Positions 1 to 9,603 of a stretch of DNA of 64,000 bases are shown here, one piece after another. This stretch comes from Kitasatospora sp. NA04385 (GTDB lineage: Bacteria > Actinomycetota > Actinomycetes > Streptomycetales > Streptomycetaceae), in the NCBI RefSeq assembly GCF_013364235.1, contig NZ_CP054919.1:2586001-2650000 (forward strand), read 5' to 3'. Both the position numbers and the translations under genes were made by a program. The notes below the pieces were generated by a model. That model was given only the letters and a program-made list of their open reading frames with translations. It was not told the DNA's origin and made no database searches. Numbering within the stretch: the first letter of the stretch is position 1; each line of letters opens with the position of its first letter.

Positions 1-1
1 A

Positions 2-754
2 CCCCCGCAGGGCGCCCCGCAGCCCGGATACGGCTACCCGCAGCAGGGCGCGCCCCAGCCGCCGCAGCCCGGGTACGGCTACCCGCAGCAGCAGCCCCAG
101 CAGGCCTGGGGCGGCGCCGCGGTGCCGCCCCAGGGCTACCCGGTCGGCGTGCCCGGCTACCCCGGCTACCCGGCTCCGCCGAAGAAGTCCCGCAAGGGCC
201 TGTGGATCACGCTGTCGATCGTGTCCGTCCTGATCCTGGGCGCCGTCGGCGTGATCGGCTACTTCGCCTACGACACCGTCTCGAAGACCGGCAAGTACAA
301 GCTGGTCCTGCCCTCGACCTTCCAGGGCCTGGAGAGCGGCGACAACGCGGCCGACGCCCAGAAGATGGCCGACTCGATCCGCAGCAACGCCTCCTCCAGC
401 GGCGGCACCCCGGACGGCGCGGTCGCCGCGATCTACAACTCGGACGATCGCTACGTCCAGGCCGGCGGCTACTACGGCAAGATCTCCGACCCGCAGGCCC
501 AGCTGGACGCGGAGTTCAAGGCGATGGGCAGCGGCATCGGCGCGCGCAAGTCGGTGGACCCGGGCCCGCTCGGCGGCAAGATGGACTGCGCCACCAACGG
601 CGAGGGCGTCGACGGCGAGGAGACCGGCTTCTGCCTCTGGGCCGACAACTCCACCGTGATGGTCGTCCTGGAGGGCTCCCTGGACGGCGTCGACCTGGAC
701 AAGATCGCCGCCGACGCGCGCGAGCTGCGCAAGACCGCCGAGGTCGTCAAGTAG
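2..754 (+). CDS. Proline/glycine/glutamine-rich single-pass membrane protein, 5' truncated
   Basis: The reading frame is open to the first base of the window, so the true start lies outside; an internal GTG at 122 is probably not the start. The visible N-terminus is a low-complexity tail with repeated PGYGYPQQ units. Next come a basic stretch (KKSRKG, coded near 182) and one hydrophobic segment (about bases 200-275), then an extracellular domain of about 150 residues with two cysteines that could pair. The layout (P/Q-rich cytoplasmic tail, one membrane helix, outside domain) is common for streptomycete proteins of unknown function, and I do not recognise the outer domain. It converges on clpX and shares a strong terminator with it. 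Confidence 0.8.
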   Translation, partial: PPQGAPQPGYGYPQQGAPQPPQPGYGYPQQQPQQAWGGAAVPPQGYPVGVPGYPGYPAPPKKSRKGLWITLSIVSVLILGAVGVIGYFAYDTVSKTGKYKLVLPSTFQGLESGDNAADAQKMADSIRSNASSSGGTPDGAVAAIYNSDDRYVQAGGYYGKISDPQAQLDAEFKAMGSGIGARKSVDPGPLGGKMDCATNGEGVDGEETGFCLWADNSTVMVVLEGSLDGVDLDKIAADARELRKTAEVVK

Positions 755-783
755 TCCTCGCGGCACCGCGGTTCGCCGACCGG

Positions 784-840
784 CGAGCAACGGGAAGGGC
801 CCCGCACCGGTGACCGGTGCGGGGCCCTTCCCGTTGCTCG
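784..840. terminator. Bidirectional terminator between the first gene and clpX
   Basis: A perfect 27-bp inverted repeat (784-810 and 814-840) with a 3-nt loop (TGA) lies between two convergent genes, 30 bases after one stop codon and 11 bases after the other. There is no U-tract, as is usual in streptomycetes. It should stop transcription from both sides. Confidence 0.85.
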
Positions 841-850
841 GGCGCCGGGC

Positions 851-2137
<1,287 letters not shown>

Positions 2138-2366
2138 GAGGTGCTTCCCCTTCGCCAGGGGCCCCGCGGGGGTCGGGGCCTGGTGCTGTGAGACCGGCTG
2201 CGCCGTCGGCGGTCGGTCTGGTATCCGACGGTACTCTGCCTAGCCGCGGTTTCCGCCGACTTCGACCGCTCTGCCCTACGCCCTGGGCGAATTGATACCG
2301 AACAGATGCCGTCGCGGGCGCATGGACCCGACTGCCCATTGTGCGGGACGGACGCCCGGACCGGAA

Positions 2367-2411
2367 CGCCCCGGGGCGGGGCGTACGTCACGTACGCACC
2401 GCCCCGGGGCG
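2367..2411 (-). terminator. Terminator after clpP2
   Basis: Two 21-nt arms (2367-2387 and 2391-2411) pair with one mismatch around a 3-nt loop, starting 7 bases after the clpP2 stop codon. It separates the clpP1-clpP2 unit from clpX. The rest of the clpP2-clpX gap (2138-2366) shows no gene and should hold the clpX promoter. Confidence 0.7.
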
Positions 2412-2417
2412 GGAGGG

Positions 2418-3080
2418 TCAGTCGGTGTACGAGTTCTTCCGGGTCGAGACGATCTGGTCGATCAGCCCGTACTCCAGCGACTCCTCGGCGGTGAGGATCT
2501 TGTCGCGCTCGATGTCCTCGCGGACCTGCTCGACGTCCTTGCTGGAGTGCTTGGCCAGCATGGTCTCCAGCTGCTCGCGCATCCGGAAGATCTCCTTGGC
2601 CTGGATCTCCAGGTCGGACACCTGGCCGCGGCCGGTCTCGGTGTACGGCTGGTGGATGAGCACCCGGGCGTTCGGCAGCGCGAGGCGCTTGCCGGGGGTG
2701 CCCGCGGCCAGGATCACCGCGGCGGCCGAGGCCGCCTGGCCCATGCAGACCGTCTGGATGTCCGGCTTCACGAACTGCATGGTGTCGTAGATCGCGGTCA
2801 GCGCGGTGAACGAGCCGCCGGGCGAGTTGATGTAGAGCGAGATGTCCCGGTCCGGGTCCATCGACTCCAGGCAGATCAGCTGCGCCATGATGTCGTTCGC
2901 CGAGACGTCGTCCACCTGCGAGCCGAGGAAGATGATGCGCTCCTCGAACAGCTTGGCGTACGGGTCGTACTCGCGGATGCCCTGCGAGGTGCGCTCGACG
3001 AAGCGCGGGACGATGTAGCGGCCCTCGGCGCGCATGTCCTCCAGGCGGGCCTTGGCACCCGACAGGCTGGGGATGTTCAT
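2418..3080 (-). CDS. clpP2: ATP-dependent Clp protease proteolytic subunit ClpP2
   Basis: Serine protease subunit that assembles into tetradecameric barrels, in actinobacteria as mixed ClpP1/ClpP2 rings, and degrades proteins delivered by ClpX or ClpC. The start is the ATG at 3080, preceded by CGGAGGA at good spacing; upstream in-frame codons belong to clpP1 in another frame. The 220-residue protein carries the catalytic triad: Ser118 in MGQAASAA, His143 in LIHQP and Asp193 in ERDK. A short N-terminal extension is typical of the second actinobacterial ClpP. It follows clpP1 by 44 bases and is presumably co-transcribed with it. Confidence 0.96.
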   Translation of the reverse strand: MNIPSLSGAKARLEDMRAEGRYIVPRFVERTSQGIREYDPYAKLFEERIIFLGSQVDDVSANDIMAQLICLESMDPDRDISLYINSPGGSFTALTAIYDTMQFVKPDIQTVCMGQAASAAAVILAAGTPGKRLALPNARVLIHQPYTETGRGQVSDLEIQAKEIFRMREQLETMLAKHSSKDVEQVREDIERDKILTAEESLEYGLIDQIVSTRKNSYTD

Positions 3081-3124
3081 GGTTTCTGGTCCTCCGAAGC
3101 GTGCGGTCAGGGTTCCGATGCCGG

Positions 3125-3775
3125 TCAGCCGGCCAGGCCGGCGCCGGTGCCGCCGCCGCCCGGGACGTCCGCGGCGCTGTGCATGATCTCGTCGATCAGG
3201 CCGTACGCCTTGGCCTCCTCCGGCGTGAACCAGCGGTCGCGGTCGGAGTCCAGGGTGATCTGCTCGAAGGACTGGCCGCTGTGGAAGGCGATCAGCTCCG
3301 ACATCCGCTTCTTGGTGCGCAGCAGCTGCTCGGCCTGGATCCGGATGTCGGTGGCGGAGCCGCCGAGGCCCGCGGAGGGCTGGTGCATCAGGATGTTGGC
3401 GTTCGGCAGCGAGAAGCGCTTGCCCTTGGCGCCCGCGGTCAGCAGGAACTGGCCCATCGACGCCGCCATGCCCATCGCGATGGTGACCACGTCGTTCTTG
3501 ATGTACTGCATGGTGTCGTAGATCGCCATGCCGGCCGAGATGGATCCACCCGGGGAGTTGATGTAGAGGTAGATGTCCTTCTCGGGGTCCGCCGCGAGCA
3601 GCAGCAGCTGGGCGGTGATCTTGTTGGCGATGTCGTCGTCGACCTGCTGGCCGAGGAAGATGATGCGCTCGTTGAGCAGCCGGTTGTAGACCTGGTCGCC
3701 CAGGCCGCCACCCACGTCGCCGCCGGCGGCGTGCGGTGCCATCGGGCCAGGCATCTGCATCTGCGGGAACGTCAC
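3125..3775 (-). CDS. clpP1: ATP-dependent Clp protease proteolytic subunit ClpP1
   Basis: First peptidase subunit of the two-gene clpP operon. The 216-residue product has Ser106 (MGMAASMG), His131 (ILMHQP) and Asp180 (DRDRWF) as catalytic triad. The N-terminus is a Met/Pro/Gly-rich propeptide-like stretch (about residues 1-25), probably processed as in other ClpPs. The start is GTG at 3775 with AGGTGG upstream. The C-terminus is glycine-rich. In Streptomyces this operon is activated by ClgR, and a matching operator lies about 90 bases upstream. ClpP1 is also the target of acyldepsipeptide antibiotics in the family (known, not visible here). Confidence 0.96.
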   Translation of the reverse strand: MTFPQMQMPGPMAPHAAGGDVGGGLGDQVYNRLLNERIIFLGQQVDDDIANKITAQLLLLAADPEKDIYLYINSPGGSISAGMAIYDTMQYIKNDVVTIAMGMAASMGQFLLTAGAKGKRFSLPNANILMHQPSAGLGGSATDIRIQAEQLLRTKKRMSELIAFHSGQSFEQITLDSDRDRWFTPEEAKAYGLIDEIMHSAADVPGGGGTGAGLAG

Positions 3776-3864
3776 TTAGCCACCTGCTCAGTCGATCTGC
3801 GTGTGTGTCGCTGTCCACCGACCCTAACGCGCAGGCCCCGCCGCTGAATCCCCCACGCAGAACT

Positions 3865-3878
3865 GTTCGCTGTGAGCG
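3865..3878. promoter_or_regulatory. Candidate ClgR operator upstream of clpP1
   Basis: The sequence GTTCGCTGTGAGCG fits the pattern GTTCGC-5N-GCG, which I recall as the ClgR operator of Streptomyces clp and lon genes. It lies about 90 bases before the clpP1 start codon, where an activator of that promoter would bind. Confidence 0.65.
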
Positions 3879-3923
3879 CAGGGTGAGCAGGCCGAACGCG
3901 TCCGGGACGGCCCGGGAACGCGC

Positions 3924-3961
3924 GAACGGGCCCGGACACCCTGCGGTGTCCGGGCCCGTTC
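3924..3961 (-). terminator. Terminator after tig
   Basis: A perfect 17-bp stem (3924-3940 with 3945-3961) and a CTGC loop lie 43 bases past the tig stop codon, between tig and the clpP1 promoter. Confidence 0.75.
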
Positions 3962-4004
3962 CCGGTGCTTCGACGCCCCGTCGGCGGTCCGACGGTCAGG
4001 AGGC

Positions 4005-5396
4005 TCAGGCCTCGGCGGACTCCTCGGAGGTCTCCGCCGCGGCGGCCTCGGCGGCCTCGGTGGTCTCCTCCTCGTCGTCCTCGAAGGAGACGGTCTCGCC
4101 GTTGGTGTCGGTGACCTTGGCGGCCTCGACGACCAGGGCCAGCGCCTTGCCGCGGGCGACCTCGCCGACCAGGAGCTGCACCTGGCCGCCCTGGACGACC
4201 TGCTGGGCGAACTGGTCCGGGGTCAGACCGGAGCCGGCGGCGCGGCGGATGAGGTGCTCGGTGAGCTCCTCCTGGTTGACGCCCAGCTCCTCGTTCTTGA
4301 CGATCTGGTCCAGCACGAACTGGGTCTTGATGCCCTTCTTCGCCTGCTCCTCGGTCTCCTTGTCGTAGTCCTCGCGGGACTTGTCCTGGGAGGCGAGGTA
4401 GGTGTCGAGGGTCAGGCCCATCGGCTCCAGCTGGTGGTGCTCCAGGTTGTGCTTGCGGGTGCCGATCTCGTCCGCGAGCAGCTTCTCCGGGTAGTCCATC
4501 TCGACCCGCGAGAGCAGCTCGTCGAGGACCTTCTCCTGGGCCTGGGTGGCCTGGTCGAACTCCTTCATCCGCTCGAGGCGCTTGACGGAGTCCGCGCGGA
4601 GCTCCTCCAGGGTGTCGAACTCGCTCGCCAGCTGCGCGAACTCGTCGTCCAGCGCCGGGAGTTCCTTCTCCTGGACGGCGGTCACGGTGACGGTGACCTC
4701 CGACTCCTTGCCGACCTGGGTGCCGCCCTTGAGGGTGGTGGTGAAGGTCTTGGACTCACCGGCGGACAGGCCGACCACGGCCTCGTCGATGCCGTCCAGC
4801 AGGCGGCCGGAGCCGATCTCGTAGCTCACGCCGGTGGCGGTGCCGTCTTCCGGCACCTCGCCGTCGACCTTGGCCTCCAGGTCGACCACGACGATGTCGT
4901 TCTCGCCGGCGGCGCGCTCGACGTCCTTCACGGAGGCGAACCGCTCGCGCAGCTGCTCCAGGGACTTCTCGACGTCCTCGTCGCCGACCTCGATCGGGTC
5001 GACCACGACCGCGATCTCGGCGAACTCGGGCAGGGTGACCTCGGGGCGCACGTCGACCTCGGCGGTGAACTTGAGGTCACCGCCGTCGGCCAGGTTCTCG
5101 ACACCCTCGATCTCGGTGATGTCGGGCTGGCCCAGGACGTCGATCTGGCCCTCGTCGACGGCCTGCGTGTAGAAGCGCGGAAGCGCGTCGTTGACGGCCT
5201 CCTCCAGCACCGCGCCACGACCGAAGCGCTGGTCGATCACCTTGTTCGGGATCTTGCCCTTGCGGAAGCCCGGAACGGTGACCTGCTGGTTGATCTTCTT
5301 GTACGCCGCGTCGAGGCTGGGCTTGAGCTCCTCGAAGGGCACCTCGACGGTGAGTCGAACCCGGGTCGGGTTCAGAGTCTCGACGGCGCTCTTCAC
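4005..5396 (-). CDS. tig: Trigger factor, ribosome-associated chaperone and peptidyl-prolyl isomerase
   Basis: Binds the ribosome at the exit tunnel and shields nascent chains. The N-terminal ribosome-binding domain (about residues 1-115) includes [12 protein letters not shown], the loop that contacts the ribosomal protein L23. A PPIase domain of FKBP type follows (about 150-245), then a long helical C-terminal chaperone domain. The C-terminal tail ([15 protein letters not shown] and on) is very acidic and alanine-rich, as in other streptomycetes. The start chosen is GTG at 5396, behind AGGAGA; a longer in-frame start at 5450 lacks a ribosome binding site and gives an atypical N-terminus. The product is 463 residues, the normal length. 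Confidence 0.96.
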   Translation of the reverse strand: MKSAVETLNPTRVRLTVEVPFEELKPSLDAAYKKINQQVTVPGFRKGKIPNKVIDQRFGRGAVLEEAVNDALPRFYTQAVDEGQIDVLGQPDITEIEGVENLADGGDLKFTAEVDVRPEVTLPEFAEIAVVVDPIEVGDEDVEKSLEQLRERFASVKDVERAAGENDIVVVDLEAKVDGEVPEDGTATGVSYEIGSGRLLDGIDEAVVGLSAGESKTFTTTLKGGTQVGKESEVTVTVTAVQEKELPALDDEFAQLASEFDTLEELRADSVKRLERMKEFDQATQAQEKVLDELLSRVEMDYPEKLLADEIGTRKHNLEHHQLEPMGLTLDTYLASQDKSREDYDKETEEQAKKGIKTQFVLDQIVKNEELGVNQEELTEHLIRRAAGSGLTPDQFAQQVVQGGQVQLLVGEVARGKALALVVEAAKVTDTNGETVSFEDDEEETTEAAEAAAAETSEESAEA

Positions 5397-5507
5397 GGTT
5401 GGGTCTCCTAGGGGGCTTGCGGTCAGGGCGATAGGCGGTTGGGGCTGCATTGCTGTCCGTACTACCGCCAGCGGTCCATCCTACCGGTACCACGAAAGCG
5501 ACTGTGC

Positions 5508-5562
5508 CCGGCACCGGGGCCGGACCGGGGGCGGCCCCGCACGGGGCCGCACGGGGTGCCGG
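5508..5562 (-). terminator. Possible terminator after tRNA-Pro
   Basis: An inner 8-bp stem (GCGGCCCC/GGGGCCGC, 5531-5538 with 5543-5550) is flanked by outer arms CCGGCACC (5508-5515) and GGTGCCGG (5555-5562). The nested structure starts about 45 bases past the tRNA 3' end. It could equally be part of the tig leader. Confidence 0.4.
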
Positions 5563-5608
5563 AACGACAACAGGGCCCCGCCCTCCGACGAGACCCTGCC
5601 GCACACGG

Positions 5609-5682
5609 TCGGGGTGACCGGATTCGAACCGACGGCCTTCCGCTCCCAAAGCGGACGCGCTACCAACCTGCGCCACACCCCG
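5609..5682 (-). tRNA. tRNA-Pro (anticodon UGG)
   Basis: A 74-nt cloverleaf on the minus strand. The acceptor stem CGGGGTG/CACCCCG is complete with discriminator A, the T-loop GGTTCGAATCC is canonical, and the anticodon arm TCCGC-TTTGGGA-GCGGA gives UGG. CCA is not encoded. Confidence 0.95.
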
Positions 5683-5833
5683 TGGTGCCGAGCAGAAGAG
5701 TACACGTCGGCCCGCCCCCGACCGGGGCGATATCGGCGAGCCGACAACGGCGAAGGAGTGTGCAATCCACCGACCCGACCAGGTACGCTGAGCCAGTCCT
5801 CACCACCCTCGCGGTGGCGACGGACGCTCCTGT

Positions 5834-5907
5834 GCGGGTGTAGCTCAATGGTAGAGCCCCAGTCTTCCAAACTGGTCACGCGAGTTCGATTCTCGTCACC
5901 CGCTCCA
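5834..5907 (+). tRNA. tRNA-Gly (anticodon UCC)
   Basis: The acceptor stem GCGGGTG/CACCCGC, T-loop GTTCGATTC and anticodon arm CCAGT-CTTCCAA-ACTGG give UCC. The 3' CCA is encoded (5905-5907). It runs opposite to the nearby tRNA-Pro, so the two are separate units. Confidence 0.95.
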
Positions 5908-5914
5908 CGAGGCC

Positions 5915-5948
5915 GACGGCCCCGACCGCACCAGCGGCCGGGGCCGTC
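5915..5948 (+). terminator. Terminator after tRNA-Gly
   Basis: A 10-bp stem, GACGGCCCCG (5915-5924) with CGGGGCCGTC (5939-5948), starts 8 bases after the encoded CCA. Confidence 0.6.
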
Positions 5949-5970
5949 GCCGTTCCCGCCCCGGAACGGC

Positions 5971-6006
5971 CCGAAGGCCCCGCGCAGCGGATCGCGGGGC
6001 CTTCGG
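5971..6006 (-). terminator. Terminator after the LysM/M23 gene
   Basis: A perfect 14-bp stem (5971-5984 with 5993-6006), 8-nt loop, 15 bases past the stop codon of the hydrolase gene. Confidence 0.7.
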
Positions 6007-6021
6007 GGGTGGTGCCGGGGA

Positions 6022-7053
6022 TCAGACGTTGACGCCGTGGGCCGCCAGGTAGGCGACCGGGTCGATGTCGGAGCCGTAGTCCGGGGTGGTGCGGATCTCG
6101 AAGTGCAGGTGCGGGCCGGTCACGTTGCCGGTGGCACCGGACAGGCCGATCTGCTGGCCCGCGGTCACGGACTGGCCGGCCGAGACGGAGATCGAGGAGA
6201 GGTGCGCGTACTGGGCGTACTTGCCGTCGGCGAGCTTGATGACGACCTGGTTGCCGTAGGCGCCGCCGTTGCCGGCCGAGACCACGGTGCCGTTGGCGAT
6301 CGCCTTGAGGCTGGTGCCGGTGGCGACCGGGAAGTCGATGCCGGTGTGGTAGCCGCTGGACCAGCTGGAGCCCGCCACCTTGTAACCGGTGGTGACGCTG
6401 CCCGGCGCGGGGGCGACGTAGCCGGAGGAGGAGCTCGCGGAGGAGCTGCTGCCGCCGGTGGTGGTGGAGGTGGTGGTGGAGGTGGTGGCGGTCGACGACT
6501 TCGCGGTCGACGACTTGGCGGTCGAGGACTTCGCGGTCGAGGACTTCGCGCTCGACGACGAGGAGGTCGACTCCTGGGCCTGGGTCTTCTCGGTGCCGGT
6601 GCTCGACTTGGCCGAGGTCTTCGGGGCGGCGGCGGGGGCCGCGGCGTCCGAGGAGGTGGTGGCGGAGCCCGTCGCGGCCTTGCCGTTGACGGTCAGCTGC
6701 TGGCCCGGGTAGATCAGGTTCGGGTTGCCGCCGATGACCGAGCGGTTGTCCTGGTAGAGCTTCTCCCAGCCGCCGTCGACGTTCTTCGCGTCGGCGATCT
6801 TGGAGAGGGTGTCGCCGGCGGCGACCCGGTAGGACTCGGCGGCGGCCGAGGAGGCGGCGCCGTGGTCGGCGACGGGGGTGGCGTCGACCGAGACGCTGGC
6901 CCACGAGCGGCCGCCGTCGTGCTGGTCGGTGGTGCCGTGCGCGGAGGCGGCGGTGGCCGGGAGGCCGACCGCGGCGCCGGCGACGCCGACGGCGATGGCG
7001 ATGCGGGCGACGGTGGCCAGGCGCGGCTTGCGGTGCTTGCCCTGAGCGGACAT
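6022..7053 (-). CDS. Secreted LysM-domain M23 family metallopeptidase (cell wall hydrolase)
   Basis: 343 residues. A signal peptide (basic MSAQGKHRKPR, hydrophobic core, cleavage near ASAHG) is followed by one LysM domain (about residues 70-120, SYRVAAGDTLSKIA to IYPGQQLTV) that binds peptidoglycan. A low-complexity linker has tandem SSTAK repeats. The C-terminal M23 peptidase domain shows HTGIDF and GPHLHFEI, with the zinc-binding residues of the lysostaphin family. Such enzymes cleave peptide cross-links in the wall. Translation or transcription is likely controlled by the cyclic-di-AMP riboswitch just upstream, as for other wall hydrolases of actinobacteria. Confidence 0.93.
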   Translation of the reverse strand: MSAQGKHRKPRLATVARIAIAVGVAGAAVGLPATAASAHGTTDQHDGGRSWASVSVDATPVADHGAASSAAAESYRVAAGDTLSKIADAKNVDGGWEKLYQDNRSVIGGNPNLIYPGQQLTVNGKAATGSATTSSDAAAPAAAPKTSAKSSTGTEKTQAQESTSSSSSAKSSTAKSSTAKSSTAKSSTATTSTTTSTTTGGSSSSASSSSGYVAPAPGSVTTGYKVAGSSWSSGYHTGIDFPVATGTSLKAIANGTVVSAGNGGAYGNQVVIKLADGKYAQYAHLSSISVSAGQSVTAGQQIGLSGATGNVTGPHLHFEIRTTPDYGSDIDPVAYLAAHGVNV

Positions 7054-7071
7054 GAAGCTGTTCCTCTCCGA

Positions 7072-7241
7072 CGCCTACGAGGTGAGCTGTCGGGTTCGGG
7101 CGAGAGTTGCCCGGCCGCGTTCTCCGCGGCTTCACCCCGAGCCGTTCCCGTGCGTTCCGGGCCCGGCGTACTACCTGTGGTTCCCCCGCTCCTGCCGTGG
7201 CGTGGTGTCTGGTCGGCACCGAACGGCGGCAGGACTAGGCG
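7072..7241 (-). promoter_or_regulatory. Cyclic-di-AMP (ydaO-yuaA) riboswitch
   Basis: On the minus strand the 170-nt leader carries the conserved pieces of this class in order: CGCCTA pairing at the base with TAGGCG, GGAGCGGGGGAACCA, CGGGGTGAA, GCCGCGGAGAACGCGGC hairpin, and GGGCAACTCTCGCCCGAACC followed by CGACAGCTCACCTCG. It ends 18 bases before the ATG of the LysM/M23 gene. In actinobacteria this element is found before resuscitation factors and wall hydrolases, and binding of cyclic-di-AMP turns them off. Confidence 0.9.
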
Positions 7242-7579
7242 TTCCGCTCGGTGGCCCACCCGGCCGATGTCCGGGCTGCGGAGGAAGCAAAACCCACGGC
7301 TCACGGAGCTGGCAAGCGCCGGTAGGCCCCGTTCCCGGGCTCGGGAGGGGGCTGACGGTCCGCCAGGTCACGCTGTGCCGTCGGGGGGCTGCGGTGCGCG
7401 TACGGGATCATGACCGTGCGCCCACGAACCATGTACGGTGGGCGACTTCGGCCACCGTGCGCGTCCGGGCGCCGACCCCGCGTGACGCGGCGGGTGACCC
7501 TGGTCACCCGCGGGCAGGACTCTGCGACGGCCGGGGGCGTCTCCCGTCCGTCGGAACGTGCGCTCCGGGGTCGGGCGAG
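7242..7579. other. Intergenic region with a 22-bp palindrome
   Basis: I see no supported gene here. The right part holds a perfect palindrome GCGGGTGACC-CT-GGTCACCCGC (7490-7511), placed downstream of the small membrane protein gene, where it may be its terminator or a protein-binding site. The left part should contain the promoter of the riboswitch-controlled hydrolase. Confidence 0.5.
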
Positions 7580-7774
7580 TCAGCCCGCGATGCCGGAGAT
7601 CGCCTTGGAGACGGACTGGAGGAACTGGGTGATCGGGGATGCCATGTTCGACTGGCTGAGCATGAAGCCGAATAGCGCCGCCATGATCGCGTGACCGGTC
7701 TTCAACTGCTTGTTGCGGATGAAGATGGCGACGATGATGCCGAACAGGACCAGGGCGGAGACGGAGAAGGCCAC
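7580..7774 (-). CDS. Small two-helix membrane protein of unknown function
   Basis: 64 residues starting at GTG 7774, with GAGGAAG upstream. Hydrophobic segments at about residues 3-19 and 29-46 are joined by a basic loop (RNKQLK), and the C-terminal part is weakly amphipathic. I recall short proteins of this design in many streptomycetes but no assigned role. High third-position GC and the ribosome binding site support that it is a gene. It stands alone, with long non-coding stretches on both sides. Confidence 0.7.
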   Translation of the reverse strand: MAFSVSALVLFGIIVAIFIRNKQLKTGHAIMAALFGFMLSQSNMASPITQFLQSVSKAISGIAG

Positions 7775-8230
7775 CGGGACTCACTTCCTCGATTCGTGGC
7801 GGGGATTCGGGTCGGAACCGGCGACGGCTCCAGGCGGAAACCGGCCCGTGCCCCCCGTGTCCCCACCACTCCATCCGGACTCAGTGTGGTCGCTCGTGCG
7901 GAGTGCGTAAAGGACTTGCCCAGTCACCCGGGGCCCCAACCCGGGTGCTGGGGCTGATTTCCGCCGACCGTGACGATAGCGGACGGGTCCTGACGGGCCG
8001 TCGGTGGGATGCGGTCCGCCACGGCCGGGGCGGCAAAGCGGCAGGCAGACCGGGCATCCGCCCACCGACCGGGTATGCCAGTGGAATTGGCCGAAGATCA
8101 ACGCCCTGGTTTGACACTCCGTGGGCACTTCCTGCTCACCCTTCGTGCACTCCCGCCACCGGCGGCGGCCCGGGGCGCGGCGCCCGCGCACGGGCCCCGG
8201 CCCGCGGCGCCCGGCGGCGCCCGGTGACGT
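7775..8230. other. Intergenic region, 456 bases, no gene seen
   Basis: It should hold the promoter of the small membrane protein gene. A hairpin CACCCGGG-7N-CCCGGGTG lies at 7925-7947. The part next to the phosphatase gene (about 8155-8225) is extremely GC-rich with overlapping imperfect hairpins that could end its transcript. Confidence 0.4.
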
Positions 8231-9442
8231 TCAGCGGCGCCAGACCAGCAGCACCGCGCGGTCGTCGTTGACGTGCTTGGCGACGCTGTCGATCAGCCGG
8301 ACCGCCGCCCCCGAGCGCCCGGCCACCGGGGTGGTGGCGACCAGCCGGTCGGCCTCGCCCATCAGCCGGTCCATGCCCTCGTCCAAGTCCCGGCCGGGGA
8401 TCTCCACCATGCCGTCGGTGCACAGCATCAGCACGTCGCCGGGGCCCAAAGTACCGCGCACGCCTTCGAACTTGGCGCCGTCGTAGACACCGAGCAGCGG
8501 CCCCTCGGCCTCCTTGACCTCCCAGTGGCCGGCCCCGGCGAGGCGGTGCATGCCGGGGAGGTGGCCGGCCGAGAGGAGCTCGTACTCGCCGGTGTCCAGG
8601 TCGAGGACCAGGTGCGCGGCGGTGGCGAAGCCCTCGGCCCAGTCCTGGCGCAGCAGGTAGCCGTTGGCGGCGGGCAGGAAGTCGTGGGCGGGCAGCGAGC
8701 CGAGGAGTCCGCCGAAGGCGCCGGAGAGCAGCAGGGCGCGGCTGCCCGCGTCCATGCCCTTGCCGGAGACGTCGGCGAGGACGACTTCGAGCACCCGGCC
8801 GCCGGGGCCGGTGCGGGCGGCGACCATGAAGTCGCCGGAGAAGGACTGGCCGCCGGCCGGGCGCAGCGCGGTGTCGGTGTGCCAGCCGTCGGGCAGCCGC
8901 GGGACGCGGCCCTGCACCCGGATCCGCTCGCGCAGGTCGAACAGCATGGTGGAGCCGCCGCGCCAGGGCACGCCGATCCGGCGGCGGAACTGGGCGACCA
9001 GCAGCCCGGCGACGCCGACCGCGCCGACCACCAGGGCGGCGCCGGGGGTGACGCCGTGGGTGTACGCCTCGGGGCGCTCGCTGGCCACCTGCTCCCCGGT
9101 GTGCACCACGGACTCGGTGATCAGGCCGGCGGCCGCGGCGGCGTACAGCAGCACCAGGGTGCCGGGGCGCAGCAGCAGCGCGCCGGCCAGGATCGGCAGG
9201 ACCAGGGCGGTGGGCGGGGCCCAGTCGGGGACGGCGACGTTGAGCAGCACCAGCAGCGGGACGGCCAGGGCGAGCGCGGCGAACGCCCACCAGTCGGCGC
9301 CGTCGCCGCGGAAGTAGTCGACGCCGGTGCGGCGCAGCCTGCGCCGGGCCCGGTACAGCGCCGCGCGCAGCCGGGCCGTCACGGGTTCGCGGGACGGCGG
9401 GCCGCCCCGGCCCGTCGCACTGGGACGCGCGCTGCCGGCCAT
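8231..9442 (-). CDS. Membrane-anchored SpoIIE/PP2C-type serine phosphatase
   Basis: 403 residues from the ATG at 9442; a longer frame upstream gives an arginine-rich start without sense. A basic cytoplasmic N-terminus precedes about four membrane helices (DWWAFAALALAVPLLVLL and following, to GVAGLLVAQF). The C-terminal PP2C-like domain shows the metal-binding motifs FSGDFM, LADVSGKGMDA, CTDGMVE and NDDRAVLLV. Such proteins dephosphorylate anti-anti-sigma factors in partner-switching cascades. No sensor domain (PAS, GAF) is present and no anti-sigma gene is adjacent, so the partner is unknown. Confidence 0.88.
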   Translation of the reverse strand: MAGSARPSATGRGGPPSREPVTARLRAALYRARRRLRRTGVDYFRGDGADWWAFAALALAVPLLVLLNVAVPDWAPPTALVLPILAGALLLRPGTLVLLYAAAAAGLITESVVHTGEQVASERPEAYTHGVTPGAALVVGAVGVAGLLVAQFRRRIGVPWRGGSTMLFDLRERIRVQGRVPRLPDGWHTDTALRPAGGQSFSGDFMVAARTGPGGRVLEVVLADVSGKGMDAGSRALLLSGAFGGLLGSLPAHDFLPAANGYLLRQDWAEGFATAAHLVLDLDTGEYELLSAGHLPGMHRLAGAGHWEVKEAEGPLLGVYDGAKFEGVRGTLGPGDVLMLCTDGMVEIPGRDLDEGMDRLMGEADRLVATTPVAGRSGAAVRLIDSVAKHVNDDRAVLLVWRR

Positions 9443-9603
9443 GGGGACCGACCTTATCCACCGCCGGTGCCCGCGTCGACGGGCCGGGTGGCACCGGGTG
9501 CAGCGGAGGTGGCACGCCCGGCGGGTTTCGGCCGCCCGGGACACGTCGGGCGCGGGGCGGTTATTCGCTCGCCGGGCCCCGATCCGGCTGGTAGGCAGGC
9601 CCC

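Noticed and set aside
2292..3521. Plus-strand open frames across clpP2 and clpP1
   Set aside because: They are antisense shadows; the minus strand encodes complete ClpP proteins with catalytic triads.
6450..6580. Repeats in the linker of the LysM/M23 gene as a possible array
   Set aside because: They are in-frame codons for SSTAK-type linker repeats within the protein.
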